NCBI GenBank assembly: GCA_012799535.1 | Contig: JAAZLB010000246.1 | Coordinates: 1 to 5,544, forward strand | Source of the DNA: Bacillota bacterium | Lineage (GTDB): Bacteria > Bacillota > Limnochordia > Darwinibacteriales > Darwinibacteriaceae | DNA length: 5,544 nucleotides | Reading direction: 5' to 3' | Shown here: in pieces, positions 1-5,544 of the stretch | Numbering within the stretch: position 1 is the stretch's first letter | Layout: every line of letters starts with the position of its first letter | Notes under the pieces: model-generated | The model's input: the letters and a program-made list of their open reading frames with translations, nothing else | Databases searched by the model: none | What the model was told of the DNA's origin: nothing | Translations under genes and position numbers: made by a program

Positions 1-728
1 CTACCAAGATCATCCTTGATGGTGAACTTTTGCAGGAGGTAATGATTCGCGAACCTATCCTAGAAGGGAAGGCGCAAATCACCGGAAACTTCACCATGGA
101 AGAAGCTCGCCATATGGTGGTTTTGCTCCAAGAAGGGTCTTTACCAGTACCTATGAAGATTATGGAGATTCGTAATGTAGGACCCACCCTGGGGCAAGAC
201 TCCATCCAACGTAGTTTTAGAGCTGGAATCGTAGGAGTACTTTTGGTTTTACTATATATGCTCGCCTATTACAAGTTACCTGGTTTCGTAGCAGACTTGG
301 CTCTTTTGGTTTATCTTGTGATTTTACTCGGTGTCTTATCTGCTATTAACGCAGTTCTCACCTTACCAGGAATTGCAGGTATTATTCTTTCAATCGGTAT
401 GGCGGTGGACGCGAACGTTTTGATTTATGAGCGGATTAGAGAGGAACTAGGGGAAGGTAAGCGCTTAACCTCTGCAATTGAAGTGGGGTTTGATCGGGCT
501 TTTAAAACCATTTTAGACTCAAATATTACCACTTTGATTACAGCTGTAGTCCTTTTCTATGTAGGTAGTGGTTCTGTGCGTGGTTTTGCGGTTACTCTCG
601 GAGTTGGTATTTTGACCAGTATGTTTACGGCAGTGGTAGTCACAAAAGCGATTCTAAACATCATGGTCGAAAGTAAACCTGAACTAATGGCCAAGCATTT
701 TAGCATGGGGGGGTTGAGAAGATCATGA
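1..728 (+). CDS. secD: Protein translocase subunit SecD, C-terminal part (5' end outside window)
   Basis: SecD is an RND-type membrane subunit that works with SecF to help SecYEG/SecA release exported proteins, driven by the proton motive force. About 241 residues are present, and the reading frame is open to the left edge (first full codon at 3), so the true start lies upstream. Numbering from that codon, the end of the extracytoplasmic domain carries an LDG motif (6-8), ITGNFT (about 26-31) and LPVPMKI, followed by the family signature VGPTLGQDSI (about 59-68). About five hydrophobic segments follow, consistent with TM2-TM6 of six. The conserved cytoplasmic-edge motif VDANVLIYERIREEL lies at about 135-149. 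The stop TGA (726-728) overlaps the secF start as ATGA, so the two are co-transcribed and probably translationally coupled. A run of seven G (707-713) lies five codons before the stop. It probably serves as the secF Shine-Dalgarno and is also in slippery phase. Identification is secure; the missing N-terminus cannot be assessed. Confidence 0.96.
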   Translation, partial: TKIILDGELLQEVMIREPILEGKAQITGNFTMEEARHMVVLLQEGSLPVPMKIMEIRNVGPTLGQDSIQRSFRAGIVGVLLVLLYMLAYYKLPGFVADLALLVYLVILLGVLSAINAVLTLPGIAGIILSIGMAVDANVLIYERIREELGEGKRLTSAIEVGFDRAFKTILDSNITTLITAVVLFYVGSGSVRGFAVTLGVGILTSMFTAVVVTKAILNIMVESKPELMAKHFSMGGLRRS

Positions 729-1588
729 ACTTTCTCCGTTATAGGAAATCCGCTTTTATCTTTTCAGGAATTTTAGTTCTGCTCTCCATTTTTGCCCTCT
801 TTGTGCCCGGTCTCAATCTCGGCGTGGATTTCACTGGTGGAACCATTCTTGAAAGACAGGTTAGCACTAATGTGAGCACAAGCGGAGTACGTAAAATCCT
901 AGATGAGGCCGTTCCCGATGTTGATCTTTCCGGTGCAGTTGTGCAACGTTTGGACGAACCGAATCAATTCATGATCCGCACTAAGGAACTGGATAACTCA
1001 GACATTCTCCGTATTGACCAAGCCTTTAATCGTGAGTTTGGTGGATTGATCGAACTCCGTACCGATGTGGTTGGTCCTGTTGTAGGTAAAGAATTGGTAC
1101 AAAAGGCTTTGCTTGCGGTGATTATCTCTTCGATCGGTATTTTAGCCTATATTACTATTCGTTTTGAATATCGTTTTGCGACTGTAGCGGTACTGTGTTT
1201 ACTCCATGACATGTTGATTGTCTTAGGCTTTTTTGCCCTTACTGGTCGAGAAGTGAACAGCCCCTTTGTGGCAGCGATTTTAACAGTGCTGGGATATTCC
1301 ATCAATGACACGATTGTGATTTTCGATCGCATCCGGGAGAATTTACGTCTTGGAAAGAAAGAAGACACTGCAGATCTGGTGAACAGAAGCTTGAACCAAA
1401 GTCTTAGCCGGACCATAAACACGAGCATTACTACTTTTGTAGTAGTGTTTATGTTAGTCCTCTTTGGCGGTTCCGCCATTCAAGACTTTGCCATGGCGTT
1501 GTTAGTAGGAATTGTTTTTGGAACTTATTCCTCACTACTTCTAGCTGGCTCCCTTTGGTTGGAGTGGACTGAGCGGGTCAAGAACTAA
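725..1588 (+). CDS. secF: Protein translocase subunit SecF
   Basis: SecF is the partner of SecD in the SecDF complex of the cytoplasmic membrane and supports late steps of Sec export. The 287-residue length is normal for a stand-alone SecF. Visible features are an N-terminal membrane segment (about 9-28), the signature GVDFTGGT (33-40), an extracytoplasmic domain to about 125 that includes VVGPVVGKEL (115-124), and five more hydrophobic segments (about 128-145, 151-172, 178-199, 232-249 and 252-278). The core motif GYSINDTIVIFDRIREN (190-206) and RTINTSITT (229-237) are intact. The ATG start overlaps the secD stop. Possible Shine-Dalgarno sequences are G7 at 707-713 (11 bases upstream) or GAG at 716-718 (6 bases upstream). 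The promoter must lie upstream of secD, outside the window. Transcription should end at the hairpin that begins 13 bases after the stop. Many Bacillota (for example Bacillus subtilis) have SecD and SecF fused; here they are two genes. Confidence 0.97.
   Translation: MNFLRYRKSAFIFSGILVLLSIFALFVPGLNLGVDFTGGTILERQVSTNVSTSGVRKILDEAVPDVDLSGAVVQRLDEPNQFMIRTKELDNSDILRIDQAFNREFGGLIELRTDVVGPVVGKELVQKALLAVIISSIGILAYITIRFEYRFATVAVLCLLHDMLIVLGFFALTGREVNSPFVAAILTVLGYSINDTIVIFDRIRENLRLGKKEDTADLVNRSLNQSLSRTINTSITTFVVVFMLVLFGGSAIQDFAMALLVGIVFGTYSSLLLAGSLWLEWTERVKN
1414..1453 (+). other. Imperfect inverted repeat (potential hairpin) inside secF
   Basis: Bases 1414-1422 (CATAAACAC) are exactly complementary to 1445-1453 (GTGTTTATG). 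Bases 1429-1434 (TACTAC) are complementary to 1439-1444 (GTAGTA) around a TTTT loop. The result is a 15-bp stem interrupted only by a 6-base bulge on the 5' side (1423-1428). It lies in codons for the conserved INTSITT region of SecF. No U-tract follows, so it is not a classical terminator. It may be accidental, since the protein sequence constrains these codons. Confidence 0.5.
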
Positions 1589-1601
1589 TCAAGTGAATTA
1601 A

Positions 1602-1660
1602 AAAACTGGCGGTGGAGAAGTGAAGTACACTTCGATATCGCCAGTTTTCTTTTTCTTTTA
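1602..1660. terminator. Bidirectional intrinsic terminator between convergent secF and hpt
   Basis: Bases 1602-1611 (AAAACTGGCG) pair perfectly with 1639-1648 (CGCCAGTTTT). An inner stem GAAGTG/CACTTC (1617-1622 with 1628-1633) closes on a 5-base loop. The short segments between them can partly pair through G-U wobbles in the plus-strand RNA. On the plus strand the stem runs into a T-rich tract (1645-1660) that reaches the hpt stop codon. On the minus strand it is followed by six T (complement of 1600-1605). It begins 13 bases after the secF stop and 9 bases after the hpt stop, so a single hairpin can terminate both convergent units. Confidence 0.9.
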
Positions 1661-2203
1661 TTCTGCATCTTCTTGATAGTATTTAGGTTTAGGTACGAAG
1701 ATATAGGGAATATTGCGGTAAAGCTGTTTGAAATCCAAACCATAGCCTACTAAAAACTCGTTAGGCACCTCGAAGCCCACATAGTCTACGGGAATTTCGA
1801 CCTTACGGTTAGATGGCTTGTTTAAAAGGGTACAAATCTTTAGAGAAGCGGGGTTACGACTATGGAGGTTTTTCAAAAGATAACTTAAGGTAAGTCCCGT
1901 ATCAATTATATCCTCCACAATAATCACATGTTTTCCTTCAATGCTCTCTTCTAAGTCCTTAGTAATTCTCACGATCCCAGAAGATTGGGTGGCATCACCA
2001 TAACTAGAAACGGACATGAAATCGTAAGTAACAGGCGAGGTAATATGTTTGGCCAGATCACAAAGGAACATTAAACCACCCTTAAGGATGCAGATTAACT
2101 GAATGGTTTCTCCCTCATAATCCTTGGAAATAGCCGCACCTAGTTCTTGGACTCGTTCTTGAATTTGTTCTTCACTGATAATAATATGTTCAACAATATC
2201 CAC
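1658..2203 (-). CDS. hpt: Hypoxanthine(-guanine) phosphoribosyltransferase
   Basis: This cytoplasmic purine salvage enzyme converts hypoxanthine or guanine plus PRPP to IMP or GMP and pyrophosphate. Numbering from the chosen GTG start (181 residues), visible motifs are the cis-peptide loop LKGG (40-43), the flexible-loop SSYG (66-69), the PRPP-binding motif VEDIIDTGLT (96-105) with the acidic pair E97/D98 and the probable catalytic Asp101, the purine-contacting Lys129, VGYGLD (152-157) with Asp157, and Arg163. Length and sequence closely resemble Bacillus HprT. The start is GTG 2203 because GGGAG (2216-2212) sits 8 bases upstream, the promoter at 2231-2259 puts the transcript start near 2224, and the resulting N-terminus (MDIVEH...ISEEQI) matches the family. 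The in-frame ATG at 2218 would add five residues but would have almost no leader and no Shine-Dalgarno. The gene is a single-gene unit, convergent with secF and divergent from recJ, and is not next to tilS/ftsH as is common in Firmicutes. Confidence 0.95.
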   Translation of the reverse strand: MDIVEHIIISEEQIQERVQELGAAISKDYEGETIQLICILKGGLMFLCDLAKHITSPVTYDFMSVSSYGDATQSSGIVRITKDLEESIEGKHVIIVEDIIDTGLTLSYLLKNLHSRNPASLKICTLLNKPSNRKVEIPVDYVGFEVPNEFLVGYGLDFKQLYRNIPYIFVPKPKYYQEDAE

Positions 2204-2211
2204 GGCCGTCA

Positions 2212-2216
2212 CTCCC
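2212..2216 (-). promoter_or_regulatory. hpt ribosome binding site (GGGAG) that decides the start
   Basis: On the minus strand GGGAG (2216 down to 2212) lies 8 bases before GTG at 2203-2201, an ideal spacing. It overlaps the alternative ATG (2218-2216), for which no Shine-Dalgarno is visible upstream (the preceding bases are A-rich, AGAAAAACGT). Confidence 0.7.
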
Positions 2217-2230
2217 ATACGTTTTTCTAA

Positions 2231-2259
2231 ATGATACTACTGCTCTAAGGAAAGGTCAA
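2231..2259 (-). promoter_or_regulatory. Sigma-A-type promoter of hpt
   Basis: Read on the minus strand, TTGACC (2259-2254) is a -35 box with one mismatch to TTGACA. It is followed by a 17-base spacer and TATCAT (2236-2231), a -10 box with two mismatches to TATAAT. Transcription would start near 2224, on an A-rich stretch, giving a leader of about 21 bases to the GTG start. That leader is too short for a purine riboswitch. Confidence 0.82.
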
Positions 2260-2283
2260 GGGGCAGGTATTCGCCTTTAGGCG

Positions 2284-2305
2284 TAGAATCATCAGTGAAT
2301 GGGGG
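2284..2305 (+). promoter_or_regulatory. Candidate -10 box and Shine-Dalgarno of recJ
   Basis: TAGAAT at 2284-2289 differs from the -10 consensus by one base and would place a transcript start near 2296. No convincing -35 box lies 16-18 bases upstream (that region is G-rich), so the promoter call is weak. The Shine-Dalgarno is clearer: GGGGG at 2301-2305, 7 bases before ATG 2313. A small inverted repeat CGCC-TTTA-GGCG (2272-2283) sits just upstream of the -10 candidate; its role, if any, is unknown. Confidence 0.4.
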
Positions 2306-2312
2306 CGTAACT

Positions 2313-4844
2313 ATGGGAAGTAAACGATGGATTTTATCAGAACAAAAACCAGATCTAGCTAAGAACTTAGCTACTGCTCTAGGAGTCAATCCTTTGGTAG
2401 CCCAAATCCTAATTAACAGGGGCATTACCACTCCGGAGCAAGGTCGCTGTTTTCTTGAATGTGATCTGAATAATACCCCAGATCCTTTTTTAATGTTAGG
2501 GATGAAGCAAGCGGTAAATCGCATTAAGCTGGCGTTAGAACGGGGCGAGCGGATCGTTATTTATGGTGATTATGATGCAGATGGGCAAACAGCCACGGCC
2601 CTTTTAGTACGGGCTTTGCGAAGATTGGCCCAAACCACCGATCAGATCGCCTATTATCTACCTGATCGTCTAGATGAGGGCTATGGTCTACATGCTGATG
2701 CCCTAACTAAGCTAGCCCAGGATTTTTCCCTTTTGATTTCTGTAGATTGTGGAATTTCCGCTGTAGAAGAGGTGGCTTTAGCTCAAGAGCTTGGTTTAGA
2801 TATAATTATTACAGACCATCATGAACCGGGACCTATCCTTCCTCCTGCTACGGCTATTCTCAATCCCAAACAAAAAGGGTGTAGTTACCCAACTAAGGAA
2901 TTAGCTGGTGTAGGAGTGGCTTTGAAACTTGTTCAAGGTTTGGGTGTCCAGGATTGGCCAGAGTATTTGGATTTGGTCACCTTAGGTACTGTGGCAGATT
3001 TGGTACCCCTTAGGGGGGAAAACCGTACTTGGGTGAAACAGGGATTACGGCACATGGAGAAGACCAAAAATCTTGGAATACAAGCTCTTTTAGAAGTTTC
3101 TGAAGTGGAGAGTCCTTCTGCCCAGGATGTGGGTTTTCGTCTAGGACCCCGCTTGAATGCGGTAGGACGCTTGGGGGATCCCACTAGGGGGGTACGTCTC
3201 CTGATCACAGAGGATCAAGTGGAGGCCCGAGAATTGGCTCTAGAATTACATGAAGAAAATAGCATGCGCCAGGATTTGGAGGCTAGGGTTTTAGCCGAAG
3301 CGGTGCTCACTGTAGAAAAATATGGACTCCATCAACGGAGTGCTTTGGTGGTCTGGGGAGAGGGTTGGCATCAAGGAGTAGTGGGGATTGTCGCTTCGCG
3401 CTTGGTTGAGCGTTATTATTTACCCACTGTGGTAATAAGTGTTCGAGAAGGGCAGGGTACTGCTTCAGCTCGCAGTATTGTAGGCTTGGACCTTTATCAA
3501 ACCCTTACTTCTTGTGAAGCTCTTTTAACGAAATATGGAGGCCATACTATGGCTGCTGGCTTAAGCCTACCTGAGGAAAACTTCTATGCTTTTCAACAAC
3601 TGTTTGAAAGTCTCTGTTCCCAAACCCTGCAGGCAGATGATTATATCCCTCAACTCCAGATTGACGCAGTGGCCACTATGGACCAGATTACCCCAGAATT
3701 AATTGGGGAGTTAGCCTCGTTAGAGCCCCACGGAATTGCTAATCCAGGACCAACTTTTCAAGCCCAAGTTGCAGTGTTACGCACTAGGGTTATTGGCCAG
3801 GAAAACCGCCATATGCAACTTACAGTACAAGATTCCACCGCTACTGAAGTTCCTTGCATTGCCTTTGGTTTCGGTTCCCAACAAAAGGAGATTGAGAAAC
3901 TAGCGGAAAACGTGGAATTAGCCTTTGTTCCCCGCTTTAATGAGTGGAATGGCGAGAAAACTATTCAGCTACATGTGCAAGCCTGGCAGAAAGGGCCAGC
4001 TGTAGGTGGTTATGTGGAACAGTGGATGGGCAGCTATCCTTGGCAGCTTTCTGCCCCTTATTACCTTAGTCCCGCCTTACAAAAAGAAGTGATGGTGCAA
4101 GAACCACCGGTCTATTGTCCAGTGGATCTGCGGGGAAGTTGGAATAAGATGGAGGCTTTGCAAGCACGAAGTTCACCGAGACAGCGTACCTTAATTTTAG
4201 TAAATACACCAAAAGAAGCGTTAGAACTATGTCGCAGCCTACGGATCTTTATTCCTGGTGGGCGAGAGTTCATTGGATTTGAACATGAATGGCTCGGGCA
4301 AAAAGAACGGGAAGAGTTGGAGCAGTCTCCACCAAACTGGCTCGTCTCTACAGGATATGGTCTTAAAGGAAGTTGGCCTTCGGTGTGGCTGTGGCATCCA
4401 CCTCTAAGCCCAGAGAATTATCTAGTCTGGACTAATCTAGTGGAAAAGCAAGGTGAACTCGTTGGGGTGTATGGACCTAGGGATGTGGGGACTAGACAAA
4501 CTTATCTCCAACACGTTTGTCCTAATCGTCAGACCCTAGCTCAAGTTTACGCTCGCTTGAGACAACCCACAGGAGAAACAGATTTGGCTTGGGCCCAGGA
4601 ACAGTTGGAAACCATGGGGCTTTTAGGAGCAATGCCTGTAGCCATGAAAATCTTTCAAGAACTAGGACTTTGGGAAATTCAAGGGAAGAAAATCATCTAC
4701 CAGCCTGCACCAGCCCAAAAACTAGACTTGAATCAAACAGTTTTGTATAATAAAGTCACATTGATGCGCAAGCAATCGCAAGACTATCTGAAGCGTAGTT
4801 TGGAAAGGGGATTTTTCCAGGATGGACTTAAAAGAGAAAATTAG
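2313..4844 (+). CDS. recJ: Single-stranded-DNA-specific 5'-3' exonuclease RecJ
   Basis: RecJ degrades single-stranded DNA 5' to 3' in recombination and mismatch/base-excision repair. Numbering from ATG 2313 (843 residues), the DHH phosphoesterase core has GDYDADG (85-91), SVDCGIS (143-149), TDHH (167-170) and GTVADLVPL (225-233), which supply the Mn-binding Asp and His residues. GPRLNAVGRLGDP (278-290) follows. The DHHA1 part has GEGWHQGVVGIVASRL (349-364) and YGGHTMAAG (408-416). An OB-fold region follows (about 470-560; FNEW...IQLHVQAW). The last 280 or so residues form the extra C-terminal region seen in Firmicutes RecJ (B. subtilis YrvE is about 786 residues, E. coli RecJ about 577). All catalytic motifs are intact. 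ATG 2313 is preferred because GGGGG lies 7 bases upstream; an in-frame GTG at 2295 has no good Shine-Dalgarno. The 3' end overlaps apt by 23 bases, which suggests one operon with coupling. Confidence 0.97.
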   Translation: MGSKRWILSEQKPDLAKNLATALGVNPLVAQILINRGITTPEQGRCFLECDLNNTPDPFLMLGMKQAVNRIKLALERGERIVIYGDYDADGQTATALLVRALRRLAQTTDQIAYYLPDRLDEGYGLHADALTKLAQDFSLLISVDCGISAVEEVALAQELGLDIIITDHHEPGPILPPATAILNPKQKGCSYPTKELAGVGVALKLVQGLGVQDWPEYLDLVTLGTVADLVPLRGENRTWVKQGLRHMEKTKNLGIQALLEVSEVESPSAQDVGFRLGPRLNAVGRLGDPTRGVRLLITEDQVEARELALELHEENSMRQDLEARVLAEAVLTVEKYGLHQRSALVVWGEGWHQGVVGIVASRLVERYYLPTVVISVREGQGTASARSIVGLDLYQTLTSCEALLTKYGGHTMAAGLSLPEENFYAFQQLFESLCSQTLQADDYIPQLQIDAVATMDQITPELIGELASLEPHGIANPGPTFQAQVAVLRTRVIGQENRHMQLTVQDSTATEVPCIAFGFGSQQKEIEKLAENVELAFVPRFNEWNGEKTIQLHVQAWQKGPAVGGYVEQWMGSYPWQLSAPYYLSPALQKEVMVQEPPVYCPVDLRGSWNKMEALQARSSPRQRTLILVNTPKEALELCRSLRIFIPGGREFIGFEHEWLGQKEREELEQSPPNWLVSTGYGLKGSWPSVWLWHPPLSPENYLVWTNLVEKQGELVGVYGPRDVGTRQTYLQHVCPNRQTLAQVYARLRQPTGETDLAWAQEQLETMGLLGAMPVAMKIFQELGLWEIQGKKIIYQPAPAQKLDLNQTVLYNKVTLMRKQSQDYLKRSLERGFFQDGLKREN

Positions 4845-5340
4845 AGTAGTACCAGATTTTCCGAAACCGGGGATTAGTTTCAAAGACATTACCACCCTCT
4901 TAAAGGATGGAGAAGCGCTCCAGGAAACAGTTAAACTCATGGCGAACTATTTCAAGGATCATGACGTAGAAATGATTGTGGGTGTGGAATCCCGTGGCTT
5001 TATTCTAGGGGCTCCCTTAGCCTATGAAATGGGTTTAGGTTTTACCTTAATTAGAAAACCGAAAAAGCTCCCTGGCCAGGTCTTGGCTGTGGAATATGAT
5101 TTGGAATATGGTACAGATAGTCTTGAAATTCACACCGATGCGTTTGCCCCAGGCACCAGAGTATTAGTAGTTGATGATCTATTGGCAACTGGAGGAACAA
5201 TTTGGGCAGCCACTGAGTTAATCAGGAAATTAGGCGGTGAAATTGCCGGTTTAGCTTTTCTCATTGAATTAGCCTATTTGGATGGGCGTCAAAGGCTTGA
5301 CGATTATGACATCTTTTCTGTCGTAAGATACGATGAATAA
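4822..5340 (+). CDS. apt: Adenine phosphoribosyltransferase
   Basis: This cytoplasmic salvage enzyme converts adenine plus PRPP to AMP and pyrophosphate. The 172-residue length is exactly that of the bacterial family. Visible motifs are PDFPKPGISFKDIT (11-24), VESRGFILGAPLA (55-67; the Arg-Gly-Phe that helps form the adenine site), the flexible-loop segment RKPKKLPG (78-85), EYDLEYGTDSLEIH (91-104), and the PRPP-binding motif VLVVDDLLATGGT (114-126). No key residue is missing. The ATG lies inside the end of recJ (23-base overlap, different frame). GGAAAGGGG at 4802-4810 serves as Shine-Dalgarno 11 bases upstream, so translation is probably coupled to recJ. The recJ-apt-relA order is the usual one in Firmicutes, as in B. 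subtilis yrvE-apt-relA. No separate promoter or terminator is visible on either side. Confidence 0.98.
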   Translation: MDLKEKIRVVPDFPKPGISFKDITTLLKDGEALQETVKLMANYFKDHDVEMIVGVESRGFILGAPLAYEMGLGFTLIRKPKKLPGQVLAVEYDLEYGTDSLEIHTDAFAPGTRVLVVDDLLATGGTIWAATELIRKLGGEIAGLAFLIELAYLDGRQRLDDYDIFSVVRYDE

Positions 5341-5362
5341 CAACTAGGGAAGGGGGGTCTTT

Positions 5363-5544
5363 ATGGATCTGCAATATTTATTAGATCGCATTTTAGCATA
5401 TTATCCAGCTGCTAATCTGGAAGTTATAACCAAAGCTTACCACTTTTCTCAGCGTGCCCATGAAGGTCAATTGCGTGAATCTGGGGCCCCCTATTTTGAG
5501 CATCCCTACGAAGTGGCTTTGATTTTAGCAGACCTAGAATTAGA
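5363..5544 (+). CDS. relA: RelA/SpoT-family (p)ppGpp synthetase/hydrolase, N-terminus (3' end outside window)
   Basis: Sixty codons of a Rel-type stringent-response protein are present. In Firmicutes the single long Rel both makes (p)ppGpp from GTP/GDP and ATP and hydrolyses it. The visible part is the start of the N-terminal HD hydrolase domain: AYHFSQRAHEGQLRESG (25-41) followed by PYFEHPYEVALILADLEL (43-60). His47 in EHP corresponds to the first metal-binding His of the hydrolase, which suggests hydrolase activity is retained. The synthetase, TGS and ACT domains would lie beyond the window. The ATG is preceded by GGGGGG (5352-5357) with 5-base spacing, and the gap from apt is only 22 bases with no terminator, so it belongs to the recJ-apt transcript. 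Family membership is clear from these motifs and the gene order. Confidence 0.93.
   Translation, partial: MDLQYLLDRILAYYPAANLEVITKAYHFSQRAHEGQLRESGAPYFEHPYEVALILADLEL

Noticed and set aside
30..32. TTG at 30 (or ATG at 42) as the true start of the first gene
   Set aside because: The frame is open to the left edge and the residues before it (IILDG...) match the SecD family, so the gene is cut by the window, not short.
1147..1479. Open frame on the minus strand within secF
   Set aside because: It is fully antisense to strongly conserved SecF membrane segments and its translation shows no recognisable motif; it is a shadow of secF.
2204..2230. Purine riboswitch in the hpt leader
   Set aside because: The predicted leader is only about 20 bases, far too short for an aptamer.
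2295..2297. GTG 2295 as the recJ start
   Set aside because: It has no good Shine-Dalgarno and adds six residues; ATG 2313 has GGGGG at 7-base spacing, and a candidate transcript start lies near 2296.
2219..2312. A small gene or RNA in the hpt-recJ gap
   Set aside because: The 94-base gap is explained by the hpt promoter and recJ start signals; only a 4-bp hairpin (2272-2283) is left over.
2237..2524. Open frame on the minus strand over the recJ start and the hpt promoter
   Set aside because: It overlaps the hpt promoter and conserved RecJ N-terminal codons, has no family resemblance and is best explained as antisense shadow.
2933..3208. Open frame on the minus strand inside recJ
   Set aside because: Antisense to the conserved DHH/DHHA1 region; arginine/proline-rich low-quality translation typical of a shadow frame.
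4722..4940. Open frame on the minus strand across the recJ-apt junction
   Set aside because: Antisense to the conserved Apt N-terminus, with no motif.

Overview
The window is a stretch of core bacterial chromosome. It most likely comes from a member of the Bacillota (Firmicutes), probably clostridial (for example Desulfitobacterium- or Peptococcaceae-like). The basis is the recJ-apt-relA gene order, a long RecJ with the Firmicutes-type C-terminal extension, a Bacillus-like Hpt, strong G-rich Shine-Dalgarno (SD) sequences and a GC content that looks like the mid-40s by eye. No mobile element, CRISPR array, rRNA or tRNA was seen. The species assignment is inference.

Layout. Positions 1-1588 (+) hold the 3' part of secD followed by a complete secF, overlapping by 4 bases (ATGA); these are the two membrane subunits of the Sec-dependent export accessory complex. 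Positions 1602-1660 hold a strong hairpin that works as a terminator in both directions. It closes secDF from the left and hpt from the right. Positions 1658-2203 (-) hold hpt (hypoxanthine phosphoribosyltransferase), a single-gene unit with its own well-formed sigma-A-type promoter at 2231-2259. Positions 2313-5544 (+) hold recJ (single-strand exonuclease), apt (adenine phosphoribosyltransferase) and the first 60 codons of relA ((p)ppGpp synthetase/hydrolase). These last three are closely spaced and are probably one operon.

How the genes relate. SecD and SecF assist protein translocation using the proton motive force. Hpt and Apt salvage hypoxanthine/guanine and adenine into nucleotides using PRPP. 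The GMP branch feeds the GTP pool, from which RelA makes (p)ppGpp, and (p)ppGpp is known to inhibit Hpt in Firmicutes. Purine salvage and the stringent response are therefore physically close here, with the recombination/repair nuclease RecJ between the two salvage genes.

No undescribed system is evident. The points most worth a second look are: a G7 tract in slippery-heptamer phase at the end of secD, where a -1 shift would fuse SecD in frame to SecF; a start for hpt at GTG 2203 rather than the upstream ATG 2218, supported by promoter geometry; an unusual location of hpt; and a long imperfect hairpin inside the secF coding sequence.
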